Assembly: GCF_005047355.1 (NCBI RefSeq)
Contig: NZ_SUMC01000067.1
Span: forward strand, 1 to 41,272
Source of the DNA: Actinacidiphila oryziradicis
Lineage (GTDB): Bacteria; Actinomycetota; Actinomycetes; Streptomycetales; Streptomycetaceae
Length of the DNA: 41,272 nucleotides
Direction of reading: 5' to 3'
Shown here: positions 8,866-17,173 of the stretch, piece by piece
How the letters are laid out: the number at the start of each line of letters is the position of its first letter
Numbering within the stretch: the first letter of the stretch is position 1
The notes under the pieces: model-generated
Databases searched by the model: none
Told to the model about the DNA's origin: nothing
The model's input: only the letters and a program-made list of their open reading frames with translations
Made by a program: the position numbers and the translations under genes

Positions 8866-9449
8866 TTAGAGTCCTTGCCGCGACGGGCCGCGACAAGAGC
8901 CGGCACGCCGTCGCCGTGCTGAGCCACCCACGTCCCGGGTACGAGGCAGCAACAGGTCGGTGGAGTGGGTGTGGCCGTCGTCGAGGTTCGTCCGAGTCCG
9001 GAGCGGTGTTCGGTGCAAGCTCGGGTTGTCGGCGAGTTTGCAGTGCCACGCGCGCGGGCCGAGCTCGTGAGCCCGGTCGAGGTACCTGACTTTGAGCCAG
9101 TGACGCGGCGAGCGGGTTCGTGGTGGCGAGCAGCCGCGCGCCGAGATCGGTTGCGGTCCGCCCGATGGCTTCGTGGGAACTGCGGGAGTCGGTGCCCAAG
9201 CCGTGCCCACCGTAACGAGACGGCTAAGAAACCTTCCCCGGGTGTGTGGCCAGGAATAGCCGAACCCCCCGTTACGGTTGCACGGTGCATGTACTTGGGT
9301 GGCGCAAGCCACCCCTACAGCGCTGAAGCACGTCATCCCGCCCGTATCCGTTGCCCGGCACCAGTCCCGCACCACGGACACTCGGCACCCGCCCCGTGCC
9401 GGTCGCCGGACCGCCGCCCTGCTCTGCCTGCCTTTGGGAGAACGCGCGT
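8866..9449. other. Divergent intergenic region, no supported gene
   Basis: Roughly 580 bases between the catabolic operon and the MFS gene. Frames are open on both strands, but none has a Shine-Dalgarno sequence or recognisable motifs. It contains a perfect 7-bp hairpin with a GCAA tetraloop at 9297-9314 and a short palindrome TGCACGGTGCA near 9280, both in the probable leader/promoter of the MFS gene. I see nothing else. Confidence 0.5.
9297..9314 (+). promoter_or_regulatory. GNRA-capped hairpin in MFS leader
   Basis: GGGTGGC-GCAA-GCCACCC forms a perfect 7-bp stem with a GCAA tetraloop about 135 nt upstream of the MFS start. GNRA loops are stable RNA elements, so it may be part of a structured 5' leader. 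No known riboswitch was recognised. Confidence 0.35.
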
Positions 9450-11327
9450 ATGACCCGACCGACGAACCAGCACACCGGGCCGGCAGCCCCCCGTGCTGCC
9501 ATCCCACTGTCGGCGCTGCCCGACGACCCGGACGAGGAGCGGAAAGGCTCAGGAGGCCTCGTCCCGGTCCTCGCCTTCGCCGGCATCGTCGTGGCGGTCA
9601 TGCAGACACTGCTCGTGCCGGTCATCAAGGACCTGCCGGCCCTGCTGAACACCTCGCCCAGCAACGCCACCTGGGTGCTCACGTCAACGTTGCTCTCCGG
9701 CGCGGTGGCCACACCGATCATGGGGCGGCTCGGCGATCTGTACGGCAAGCGGCGGATGCTCGTCACCAGCCTCGCGGTGATGGTGGTGGGCTGCCTGATC
9801 GCCGGTTTCACCAGTGATCTGCTCCTCATGATCGTCGGCCGTGCCCTGCAGGGCTTCTCGATGGGCGTCATCCCGCTGGGCATCGGCCTGATGCGCGACG
9901 AGCTGCCGCGTGAGAAGCTCGGCTCGGCGATGGCCCTGATGAGTTCGTCCATCGGCGTCGGCGGCGGCCTCGGGCTGCCCGCGGCTGCGCTGGTCGCGCA
10001 GCACACGGACTGGCACGTCCTGTTCTTCGGCTCCGCCGGGCTCGGCGTCCTCTCGATCGGGCTGACGCTGCTGGTCGTTCCGGAGTCCTCGTTGCGGGCC
10101 GAGGGCCGGTTCGACATCGCGGGCGCGCTCGGCCTCTCCGCCGGTCTCGTCCTCCTGCTGCTGCCGATCACCAAGGGCAGCGACTGGGGCTGGGGCTCGG
10201 TCACCACCCTGGGTCTGTTCGGCGCGGCGGTCGTGGTGCTCCTCGGCTGGGGTGCGGTACAGCTGCGTATAAAGGCCCCGCTGGTCGACCTGCGGACCAC
10301 CGCTCGCCGTCAGGTGCTGCTCACCAACCTCGCCTCGATCATGGTCGGTGTCTCCTTCTACGCGATCTCACTCGTGCTGCCCCAGTTGCTGCAACTGCCC
10401 ACATCGACCGGCTACGGCCTCGGGCAGTCCATGGTCGTGGCGGGCCTGTGTGTAGCACCGCTCGGCCTGACGATGATCTTCACCGCTCCGGTGTACGCAC
10501 GGCTGTCCGTGAAGTACGGCCCCAAGACGACCCTGATACTGGGCATGTTCATCATCGCGATCGGCTATGGCGCCGGTCTCGGTCTGATGAGCGCCGCCTG
10601 GCAGACCGTCGTCATCTCCGTCGTCGTCGGCGCGGGCATCGGCCTGGCGTACTCCTCGCTCCCGGCGCTGATCGTCGGCGCGGTCGACGCTTCCGAGACG
10701 GGCGCGGCCAACGGTCTCAACACCCTGATGCGGTCCATCGGCACGTCGGTGTCGAGCGCCGTCATCGGAATGGTGCTGGCCAACACGGCGCAGCACGCCG
10801 GCTCTGTGGCGGTGCCGACGATGCACGGGTTCCGCATCTCATTCCTGATCGCCACAGCCGCGGTCCTCGTGGGACTGCTGCTCGCGGTGGGCCTGCCCGC
10901 CCGCGAGAAGGGAGCCGGACAGCAGCAGCTGCGGGTACCCGCTGCGGCGAGCAGTGAGCTGAGTGAGGAGGCCGCCCGGGGCCGGGCCGTCCTCCCGGCG
11001 GTCGTGGCCCGCGACGGATTCCACGGCCGGGTGGTGGACGCCGGCGGCGCCCCCGTGGCCCGGGCGACGATCATCCTGATCAACGGCCGGGGCCGCAAGG
11101 CCGGCTCGACACTCACCGACGACGAGGGCTACTTCGCACTCGCCGCACCGGCCGTCGGCCACTACGTCCTGTCCGCGCTTGCGGCAGGCCACGCCCCGCA
11201 CGCCACATCGGCGTCGTTCCTCACCGAGGACCAACGGGTGGAGGTTGATCTGCGGCTGCCGGTCGTCAGCGCCGTACCGGCCTTCAGCGTTCCGGAAAGT
11301 CGAACCGTGCGCGCCGCTGAGCAGTGA
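9450..11327 (+). CDS. MFS multidrug transporter (DHA2-like) with C-terminal beta-sandwich domain
   Basis: A 625-residue membrane transporter. The first 500 residues show MFS organisation with about 14 hydrophobic segments, the inter-helix motif GRLGDLYGKRRM (motif A) and GRALQGFSMGVIPLGIG (motif C-like), typical of the EmrB/QacA proton-driven drug exporters. About 90 residues at the C-terminus (FHGRVVDAGGAPVARATIIL, then TDDEGYFALAAP) read as a carboxypeptidase-regulatory-like (SpaA-like) beta-sandwich, unusual on a transporter. The ATG at 9450 is chosen for GGGAG nine bases upstream. The substrate is unknown. Its 3' end overlaps the convergent S53 peptidase gene by 44 bp. Confidence 0.9.
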   Translation: MTRPTNQHTGPAAPRAAIPLSALPDDPDEERKGSGGLVPVLAFAGIVVAVMQTLLVPVIKDLPALLNTSPSNATWVLTSTLLSGAVATPIMGRLGDLYGKRRMLVTSLAVMVVGCLIAGFTSDLLLMIVGRALQGFSMGVIPLGIGLMRDELPREKLGSAMALMSSSIGVGGGLGLPAAALVAQHTDWHVLFFGSAGLGVLSIGLTLLVVPESSLRAEGRFDIAGALGLSAGLVLLLLPITKGSDWGWGSVTTLGLFGAAVVVLLGWGAVQLRIKAPLVDLRTTARRQVLLTNLASIMVGVSFYAISLVLPQLLQLPTSTGYGLGQSMVVAGLCVAPLGLTMIFTAPVYARLSVKYGPKTTLILGMFIIAIGYGAGLGLMSAAWQTVVISVVVGAGIGLAYSSLPALIVGAVDASETGAANGLNTLMRSIGTSVSSAVIGMVLANTAQHAGSVAVPTMHGFRISFLIATAAVLVGLLLAVGLPAREKGAGQQQLRVPAAASSELSEEAARGRAVLPAVVARDGFHGRVVDAGGAPVARATIILINGRGRKAGSTLTDDEGYFALAAPAVGHYVLSALAAGHAPHATSASFLTEDQRVEVDLRLPVVSAVPAFSVPESRTVRAAEQ

Positions 11328-12963
11328 AGGCCGGAGCCGGCCGGCAGTTCCCTGGAGGACGTTCCGCCAGGAAGAAGGTGGTGGTGCCGCTCTTCAGGTG
11401 GTTGAGGAGCGCGGTGCCGTCGGGGACGCCGAGGCCGGTGCAGGCGTCCCAGCCGGGGGCGGCCTTGTAGGCGCCGTTGCCGCCCTTGGTGATGTCACGG
11501 AAACCGGGTCCCGTCGTCCCCGGTGCGGCGCCCGGGTAGAGAAGCGGCTGGAGCAGGCCGAGACGGTGACCGAGGGCCTGGACGAGCCGGCAGGTGAGCG
11601 CGGCCCAGAGGGGGGCGACGGCGCTGGTGCCGCCGATGACCTGCCGCTGGCCGTCGACGAAGACCTGGTATCCGGTGGCGGGGTCCGCGACAGCGGCGAC
11701 ATCCGGCACGCCGCGTCCCGTGACGCCCGTGGAACCAGGGGGAACCCCGACGCCCTTCTGCCAGGCAGGCAGCGGGAACACGTCGCTCACGCCGCCGCCG
11801 GTACCCGCGCCGTTGCTGTTCCAGACGGTCTCGGAGGCGACGGTGCCGGTGGTGGGGTCGGCGTCCAGCCGGGTGCCGCCGCAGGCGAGTGCGTACGGGC
11901 TGGAGGCGGGGAAGTCGGTGTGCGCCGTTCCGTCCGTCGCGCCGTCGCCGCTGCCGTTGTCGCCGGCGGCCACGCACACCGTAACCCCGAGGGCAGCCGC
12001 GTCGGAGAGCCCCTGGTTGAACGCATTCCGCCCCTGAGCGGTCCAGCTGTCCTCGTTGCTGCCCCAGCTGATGCTGACGGCTGCCGGGGTGGGGGTGGCG
12101 TGCACCGCCGTGGTCAGCGCGTCGACGAAGCCCTGGTCGGTGTTGGGCGCGAAGTAGACGATCTGGTGGGCGCCGGAAGCGAGGGCTCCGGCTACCTCGA
12201 TGTCCAGCAGTACCTCGCCGTCGGCGCTGTTGGGGTCGCCCTGCGGAGTGTTGGCGCCGCCGTCGACGCCGGCGGCGACGACGCTCGGGGCAGGCGTTAT
12301 GGACAGGCCGGCGAAGTACTGGTCCAGGTCCCGCTGCGTGAAGCCGCCGCCGAGTTCGAGGATCGCGAGGGTCTGGCCGGTACCGTCCGTGCCCTGAGGG
12401 AAGCGGTAGACGGTGGCGAGGTCCGGTGGCGTGTAGCTGGTGGCCGCGGCGGACTTGGCGTGGCGGCGCAGGTGGGAACGGGCCTGCGGGCGGTCGTCCA
12501 GGCCGAGCACGCCGACCACGGCGTGCTGCCAGTCGGCGATGATGCGCAGGCTACCCCCACGGTGCCGGTGCCGCACCGGGGCGCCGGTGTGCGGGTCCGG
12601 GCTCTCCACCCACTCCAGGGACTGCGGTTCGACCACCGCGCGCAGCTCGCCGTACGTACCTGCGATTCTGACCCGCCGGGCGGCCGGATTCGCCTCGGTG
12701 ACCCGCAGCCCGTGCTGCTCGGCGGTGCGCAGCACCAGATCGACGTCGGCCGGGTCGGCACCGTAGCGGTCGGCTAGTTCCTCGGGCGTGATGGTCTCCA
12801 GCCCCTCGACGAGATCGATGGGTATCTCGGCGCGGCGGCGCAACACGAGGGTGATCTCGATGGGTTCCGCGTCGTCCACCGCGCCGACGGGGCGCGCGCC
12901 TACGACGAGTGCCCGGTCACTCCCGGGGAGAAGGGGCTTGGGTGTGCTGTCCACGATGGGCAT
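11284..12963 (-). CDS. S53 family serine-carboxyl peptidase (sedolisin/kumamolisin-like)
   Basis: A 559-residue pro-enzyme. Residues about 30-170 form the pro-kumamolisin activation domain (ITPEELADRYGA, LRVTEANPAARRV). The mature domain carries the S53 catalytic set: Glu250 and Asp254 in DGEVLLDIEVAGALA, Asp335 in VAAGDNGSG, and Ser447 in GGTSAVAPLWA. The calcium-site segment FRDITKGGNGAY is near the C-terminus. Spacing agrees with kumamolisin. Such enzymes cleave proteins at acidic pH after self-removal of the prodomain. No signal peptide is visible, as in several bacterial homologues. The ATG at 12963 is preceded by GGAAGG with short spacing. Confidence 0.93.
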   Translation of the reverse strand: MPIVDSTPKPLLPGSDRALVVGARPVGAVDDAEPIEITLVLRRRAEIPIDLVEGLETITPEELADRYGADPADVDLVLRTAEQHGLRVTEANPAARRVRIAGTYGELRAVVEPQSLEWVESPDPHTGAPVRHRHRGGSLRIIADWQHAVVGVLGLDDRPQARSHLRRHAKSAAATSYTPPDLATVYRFPQGTDGTGQTLAILELGGGFTQRDLDQYFAGLSITPAPSVVAAGVDGGANTPQGDPNSADGEVLLDIEVAGALASGAHQIVYFAPNTDQGFVDALTTAVHATPTPAAVSISWGSNEDSWTAQGRNAFNQGLSDAAALGVTVCVAAGDNGSGDGATDGTAHTDFPASSPYALACGGTRLDADPTTGTVASETVWNSNGAGTGGGVSDVFPLPAWQKGVGVPPGSTGVTGRGVPDVAAVADPATGYQVFVDGQRQVIGGTSAVAPLWAALTCRLVQALGHRLGLLQPLLYPGAAPGTTGPGFRDITKGGNGAYKAAPGWDACTGLGVPDGTALLNHLKSGTTTFFLAERPPGNCRPAPAFTAQRRARFDFPER

Positions 12964-13230
12964 CTGCCTTCCGGTGATCGGCCCTCGCCGAGCCGCTCGG
13001 CGGTCCTGCCCACCGCGATCCCATGGTTCCGGACCGTGTGAGCAGGGCCGCTTCATGTAGGGACTGGAGAACGTCACCGCGAGTGACGCGTCAAGCTGCA
13101 GCAGATAATAGGCTGTTGTCCGCGGGGGACTTCGGGCCGGGTTCGCCGCCGACGCTCCGCCGGCCGCCCGCAAGGCCAACCTGGCGCCACCGCCACCGCC
13201 AACGGCACCTGGGACCCGGACACCATAAGG

Positions 13231-13258
13231 CCCTTGTCCGTAACGGGACGGACAAGGG
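13231..13258 (-). terminator. Terminator downstream of the tRNA remnant
   Basis: A perfect 10-bp stem (CCCTTGTCCG/CGGACAAGGG) with an 8-nt loop. It lies about 45 nt past the 3' end of the tRNA fragment on the minus strand, the usual place for a tRNA terminator, so this flank is probably the original chromosomal side. Confidence 0.65.
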
Positions 13259-13302
13259 TCGCGACAGCCTGGCTGACGTGCATTTCTGGCTGACCGTCAG
13301 GT

Positions 13303-13346
13303 GGGGCGAGTGGGACTCGAACCCACGACCGACTGATTATGAGTTC
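13303..13346 (-). tRNA. 3' half of tRNA-Met(CAT), probable attachment-site scar
   Basis: Read on the minus strand, this gives an anticodon loop with CAT (CTCATAA), the 3' side of the anticodon stem, a variable loop, a perfect T-arm (GTGGG-TTCGAGT-CCCAC) and the 3' acceptor strand TCGCCCC plus A. The matching 5' acceptor strand GGGGCGA and the D-arm are absent upstream, and the bases before the loop do not pair in the anticodon stem. Homology therefore starts exactly in the anticodon loop, where tyrosine integrases commonly cross over. It is not a functional tRNA. It marks one end of a past or present integrated element. Confidence 0.75.
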
Positions 13347-13385
13347 GAAAGCGATCGTGGTGGGCCCTGCCGCCAGGGGCCACCG

Positions 13386-13418
13386 GATCCTGCTCCGCCT
13401 GGTCGGAGGAGGATTCCA
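13386..13418. repeat. Imperfect inverted repeat near the tRNA scar
   Basis: GGATCCTGCTCCG faces CGGAGGAGGATTCC across a 6-nt loop, giving a stem of about 13 bp with two defects. It lies in the 290-nt stretch between the tRNA fragment and the alpha-galactosidase terminator, which otherwise has no gene. Function unknown; it could be element-end structure. Confidence 0.35.
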
Positions 13419-13562
13419 CGATCACCCCTGACGCGTCCCGCCGGTCGGTCCGAAGGCGTCCGCGCTCCCTTCTTCGTCGCGCGTTGTGGTGGGTAGTCAA
13501 AGTGCAGCCGCGAATGTTGGCCTATCCGTGGCCAAGCCGCGCTTTGGCCGGTCAGTGGGTTT

Positions 13563-13611
13563 GCCGGGTGCCCCGCGGGCAGGCATCGCGCCCACCCGCG
13601 GGGCACCCGGC
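13563..13611 (-). terminator. Terminator of the alpha-galactosidase gene
   Basis: A perfect 17-bp GC-rich stem (left arm 13563-13579, right arm 13595-13611) with a 15-nt loop, placed 23 nt beyond the stop codon of the minus-strand GH27 gene. There is no T-tract, as is common in Streptomyces. Confidence 0.8.
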
Positions 13612-13633
13612 GCATCACATCATCTGCGAAGCG

Positions 13634-15901
13634 CTACTTGCTGGTGGTGAAGCCGTCGAAGTCGACCTCTCCGGTGGTTTCCGGGGCGTGCGAGGTGACG
13701 GCGAGGCCGACGTCCTGGGTGGCCGCCGCCGTCGGGACGGTGACGGTGCCGACGAGGTTCCAGGTGGTGTCGTCGGTGGAGTAGTAGCCGCTGTAGGTGG
13801 TGCCGTTGCGAACCAGCTTCAGCCAGGAGGGGTAGGTGGCCGTGCCGATCGAGTCCTGGGAGTCGAGCCGGCCGTCACCGTTGCTGTCCCAGTCGAGGAG
13901 ATAGCCGTTGCTGGGGGTTTCAACGAGGGCCAGGTAGCCCGGTGAGGTGTCGGCGCCGGTGATGTCATTGCGGACCATGATGCCGGCCTTCGCCCAGACG
14001 TCGGTGCCCGCTTGGGAGTTGATCTTCACCGTGGTCGTGGAACCGTCGTGCTCGGCCCCCGGCAGGTAGATGGAACCGTACTCGTTGGTACTGTCCCACA
14101 AGTCCGCGCCCTGGGCGCGGATACCGAGTTGGGTGCCGGACTGGCTGAAGTCGGACGTGGTCGCGGCGAACGTCTTGTACGGCGCCAGGACGGCGTGGTT
14201 GACGGTGATCGTGTCACCGACCGACAGCTGAGCGGCCGTGCCGGAGACGTACCGGTACGTCGCGGACGCGTGGAACGCGCTGGAGGTGAAGAGCGCGGTT
14301 GACGGTGGGATGGTCACCTTGAAGGTGGCCCGCGCCGTACTCCCGCCCTTCACCTTCCTGACCTTGGTCCTGGAACTGGTGGTGACCGTCACACCGGACG
14401 GCCCGGTGAGCTTGAGGCCGACGCTCGTGACGGGTGTCGCTCCGTTGTCGGCCAGCACCTCGGTAACGGTGCGCTGGGTGCTGTCGCCTGCCGCGGGCGC
14501 CCAGTTCAGCGCGAGCGAGACGTCGGGGTTGACACCCCGGAGGACGTGATCGAGGGCGTGGACGCGATACAGGGCCACGCCGTGCGGCGGGACGTCGGCC
14601 GCGATCGTGCCGGTCGACTCGGTCTCCTTGTGGCTCCACAGATCCGACAGGGAGTAGTCGCGGGCCGCGGGCAGCCCCAGCGCGGCGACGGTGGTGGAGA
14701 CGGCCCGGGGAGCCGAGCCCGTGTTGAACAGGCCGACGACCACGTCACCGCTCTTCTCGGTCTTGGCGAACACCTGCGAGGCGGAGTCGCTGGCGATGCG
14801 CTTCGCGCTGATGGCGTCCTGGTCGACCGACAAGACGTCGGTGTTGTGCAGCAGGCCGAGGTCGGTGGGGTCGAGGTGGGTCAGGTCGGTGCCCAGGATG
14901 AGGGGCGAGGAGGCCAGCGACCACAGGCTCATCTGCGTCTGGCGCTCGTCCGGCGTCAGGCCGTCGTTGGCGCCGTTGCCGATCTCCAGCGAGTCGTAGT
15001 CGTTGAAGCCGCCGGGGCCGCCGTAAGGCGCCCAGTTGGCGGCCTGGTTGAAGCGGGAGGAGAGGGACGACCACTGCGTCAGCGGGTAGCTGCTGCCACC
15101 CGGCCCGCAGTAACACTCGATGTCACCGCCGGTGCGCCAGCCGTTGGACAACCTCGCCCACGTCGCCGCGTTGTTGATGTCCAGGCTGTTGGACAGCTCC
15201 AGGCGGATGGGGCGCCCGGTCTGCTTCAGGGCGTCGGACCACGCCTGTACGTCGGGGATGTCGGGGGTGCCGACGCCGTCGATCTTGACGTAGTCCACGC
15301 CCCAGCCGGCGAACTGGTCCGCCCAGGAGTTGACGAACTGCTGCGCGCCGGGCTTGGTGTAGTCAATGCCCACCATCCCGCCGCAGTTGTAGTTCTGCTC
15401 CGCCGTCGTGGTGGCGATGTCCTGGGCGTGGTACGGGGTGCCCTCGATCGCGGTGTTCTGGGCGACGGCCTGCTTGGAGATGCCGGGGGTGACGTACAGA
15501 CCGAACTTCAGGCCCAGGGAGTGGACGTAGTCGGCGACGACCTGGACGCCGTTCTCCGTACCGCTGGGCGGGAACTTGGTCTCGTCGGTGACCCAGCGGC
15601 CGTATGCGTCGACGTTCGGGCCCTGGCTGCCCGGACAGTGGTACCAGAAGTCGTCCACGTTGGCGTAGATGAAGCCGGCCTTGGTCAGGCCGCTGTCCTT
15701 CATCGCCTTTGCCTGCGCCTCGATGTTCTGGGCAGTCGGGTTGCGGCGGATGAAGCTCCAACTGCTCCAACCCATTGCGGGCTGCGCGCCGAGGCCGTTG
15801 CCCTCGGCCTTGGCCGTCGGTCCTCCGACCGCGGCGATCCCCGTGGAGAGCAGGAGCGCTCCGGTGAACGCGGCCAGCACTCCGCGGATTGGTTTTCTCA
15901 T
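13634..15901 (-). CDS. Secreted GH27 alpha-galactosidase with NEW3 and C-terminal lectin-like domain
   Basis: A 755-residue secreted enzyme that should release alpha-galactose from melibiose-type sugars or galactomannans. A Sec signal peptide (about residues 1-32, ending PTAKA) is followed by the GH27 barrel starting PAMGWSSW. The nucleophile is Asp208 in GVDYVKIDG and the acid/base is likely Asp303 in GGFNDYDSLEIGNG. A beta-sandwich follows the barrel, then an NEW3-type domain (about 465-565) and a C-terminal region resembling DUF1349/concanavalin-like modules (about 570-755). GGAGG precedes the ATG at 15901. GH27 members can also act on beta-L-arabinopyranosides, so the substrate is probable rather than certain. 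Confidence 0.93.
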   Translation of the reverse strand: MRKPIRGVLAAFTGALLLSTGIAAVGGPTAKAEGNGLGAQPAMGWSSWSFIRRNPTAQNIEAQAKAMKDSGLTKAGFIYANVDDFWYHCPGSQGPNVDAYGRWVTDETKFPPSGTENGVQVVADYVHSLGLKFGLYVTPGISKQAVAQNTAIEGTPYHAQDIATTTAEQNYNCGGMVGIDYTKPGAQQFVNSWADQFAGWGVDYVKIDGVGTPDIPDVQAWSDALKQTGRPIRLELSNSLDINNAATWARLSNGWRTGGDIECYCGPGGSSYPLTQWSSLSSRFNQAANWAPYGGPGGFNDYDSLEIGNGANDGLTPDERQTQMSLWSLASSPLILGTDLTHLDPTDLGLLHNTDVLSVDQDAISAKRIASDSASQVFAKTEKSGDVVVGLFNTGSAPRAVSTTVAALGLPAARDYSLSDLWSHKETESTGTIAADVPPHGVALYRVHALDHVLRGVNPDVSLALNWAPAAGDSTQRTVTEVLADNGATPVTSVGLKLTGPSGVTVTTSSRTKVRKVKGGSTARATFKVTIPPSTALFTSSAFHASATYRYVSGTAAQLSVGDTITVNHAVLAPYKTFAATTSDFSQSGTQLGIRAQGADLWDSTNEYGSIYLPGAEHDGSTTTVKINSQAGTDVWAKAGIMVRNDITGADTSPGYLALVETPSNGYLLDWDSNGDGRLDSQDSIGTATYPSWLKLVRNGTTYSGYYSTDDTTWNLVGTVTVPTAAATQDVGLAVTSHAPETTGEVDFDGFTTSK

Positions 15902-16252
15902 CGTTTTTCCTCCAGTGCAGCGCCCTTACAGGACGGCAGCCGTATGACGAGCAGGCGATGAACACGATGCGGGCGGTCAATCGCCCTTGTCACGGGGGAA
16001 GTTCGCCGCGTCGAGTACGCCGAGGACGTCAGGCCCGATCCCGGCCGCGCGTTGTCGACAGCGCCGGGCAAGCCGTACCCGGCGAAGAGCGGCTCCTTTC
16101 GCCCCAACGCGAAGAGGTCTCGCCCGCGTTCAGCGACTGCGACGCGGCGAGGGCCCACTGACACCCAGGAACGGCCACAAGGCAATGGGCATCCTGAATC
16201 CGGCGGTCCGGCGGGGCCGCATGTGACGCAGCACAACCTATGGCTAGCGAAC

Positions 16253-16283
16253 AAAAAGCACCCCGCAGCCCTCCCTGCGGAGC
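16253..16283 (-). terminator. Early hairpin followed by T5, possible attenuator
   Basis: The minus strand has CCGCAG-GGAGGG-CTGCGG (16280-16263), partly extended by flanking GC pairs, followed within a few bases by TTTTT (16257-16253). It begins only about 30 nt after the predicted start of transcription from the promoter at 16346-16318. It could be an intrinsic terminator in the leader (attenuation or a short RNA) rather than the end of a gene. Confidence 0.45.
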
Positions 16284-16317
16284 AACGAAGTGAACACAAC
16301 CAAACGGTACCAGTCAG

Positions 16318-16346
16318 ATATCACCAAAGGGACATAGTCATGTCAA
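16318..16346 (-). promoter_or_regulatory. Consensus sigma-70-type promoter facing the GH27 gene
   Basis: On the minus strand, TTGACA (16346-16341) and TGATAT (16323-16318) are separated by exactly 17 bases, close to the vegetative consensus and rare in this GC-rich DNA. It points toward the alpha-galactosidase, with a predicted leader of about 410 nt. Confidence 0.65.
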
Positions 16347-17173
16347 GGCTTTCAGCCAATCGCGCCGAGACCCGCGACGCGGCAGCCGCGCTGGGGGCCT
16401 TTTAAACCTCGGCCTGAGTTGCTGCGTGACCAACGGCAACGACCCCACCTAGGGCTCTCTGTCATCGGACGCCGGCTGTTCACCTGACTGGTCGGCCCTC
16501 CACTTCACCACGTGGGCTGCGTCCTGCGGGGGACGCGGGCTGAGAGTCGTCGGCCCCGGCCAGGGGAATGCGTTCACGCCGCGGCCTCTGACGGCGGCAT
16601 GCCGGTGCTTATCGGTCGTGTCCCGCCTCGTGGTGTAAGCGACCTTGCTCGACGCGTTCCGGTAAGCCACGTGTCGGCCATCCCATGGGCCACGGCTCTC
16701 GCGTCGCGCGCGGCTGACCTGCCGTCAGCGCCATTGGCGGCCCTGAACCGCGTCAATGCGGCGATGACCTGCGCATTCCGAGTACTTGATCGGCTACACC
16801 ATCTGGCGGGACGCGATCTGCTTATCCGTGACGGACATCGGAGATCAGGGGCTGAGGCCCCGGACGGCCGGACGTTCACCCCCGCTCCGCCGGTCGCGCA
16901 GGTGGCGGCGGTGCCGTCCGCCGCCGAAACCCCTCCCATCTCACTCCTATGCCCGCTTGGGAGCGACGGGGGGCAGTGGTCCGCCGATGCTGGGACTGGC
17001 AGAGGTGCGGTGCGCTGCTCATCCAAGAGCCGGAGTGCGCAGCGAGGACGTGGCGCCAGCCCCTCGCGCGGTTTGTTCGGCCGGGCGGGGGTCTCACGGG
17101 AACAGCGCTGTCGCACTGCCGGCGAGACACCGGAGCCAGCCATGCCCTTACGGTGAGAGGGAGAACTGTTCCT

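Larger units (their letters stand above)
15902..17173. other. Long intergenic region between GH27 and CWB2-like genes
   Basis: About 1.27 kb with no gene I can support. It holds the minus-strand promoter and hairpin described separately (16255-16346). Frames in 16400-17170 lack ribosome binding sites and family motifs on either strand. A Shine-Dalgarno (AGGGAG at 17158) belongs to the next gene. Part of this space may be decayed coding DNA. Confidence 0.5.

Noticed and set aside
8866..9507. Minus-strand frames (up to 213 codons) upstream of the MFS gene
   Set aside because: Codon pattern and composition are not gene-like, no family motif was seen and one would overlap the MFS start region.
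15898..16299. A 133-codon minus-strand frame in the alpha-galactosidase leader
   Set aside because: No ribosome site, low-complexity Cys/Arg/Pro-rich sequence; it overlaps the GH27 start and is more likely untranslated leader.
13231..16346. CRISPR array or riboswitch
   Set aside because: Hairpins here are single inverted repeats without regular spaced repeats, and no known riboswitch core was recognised.
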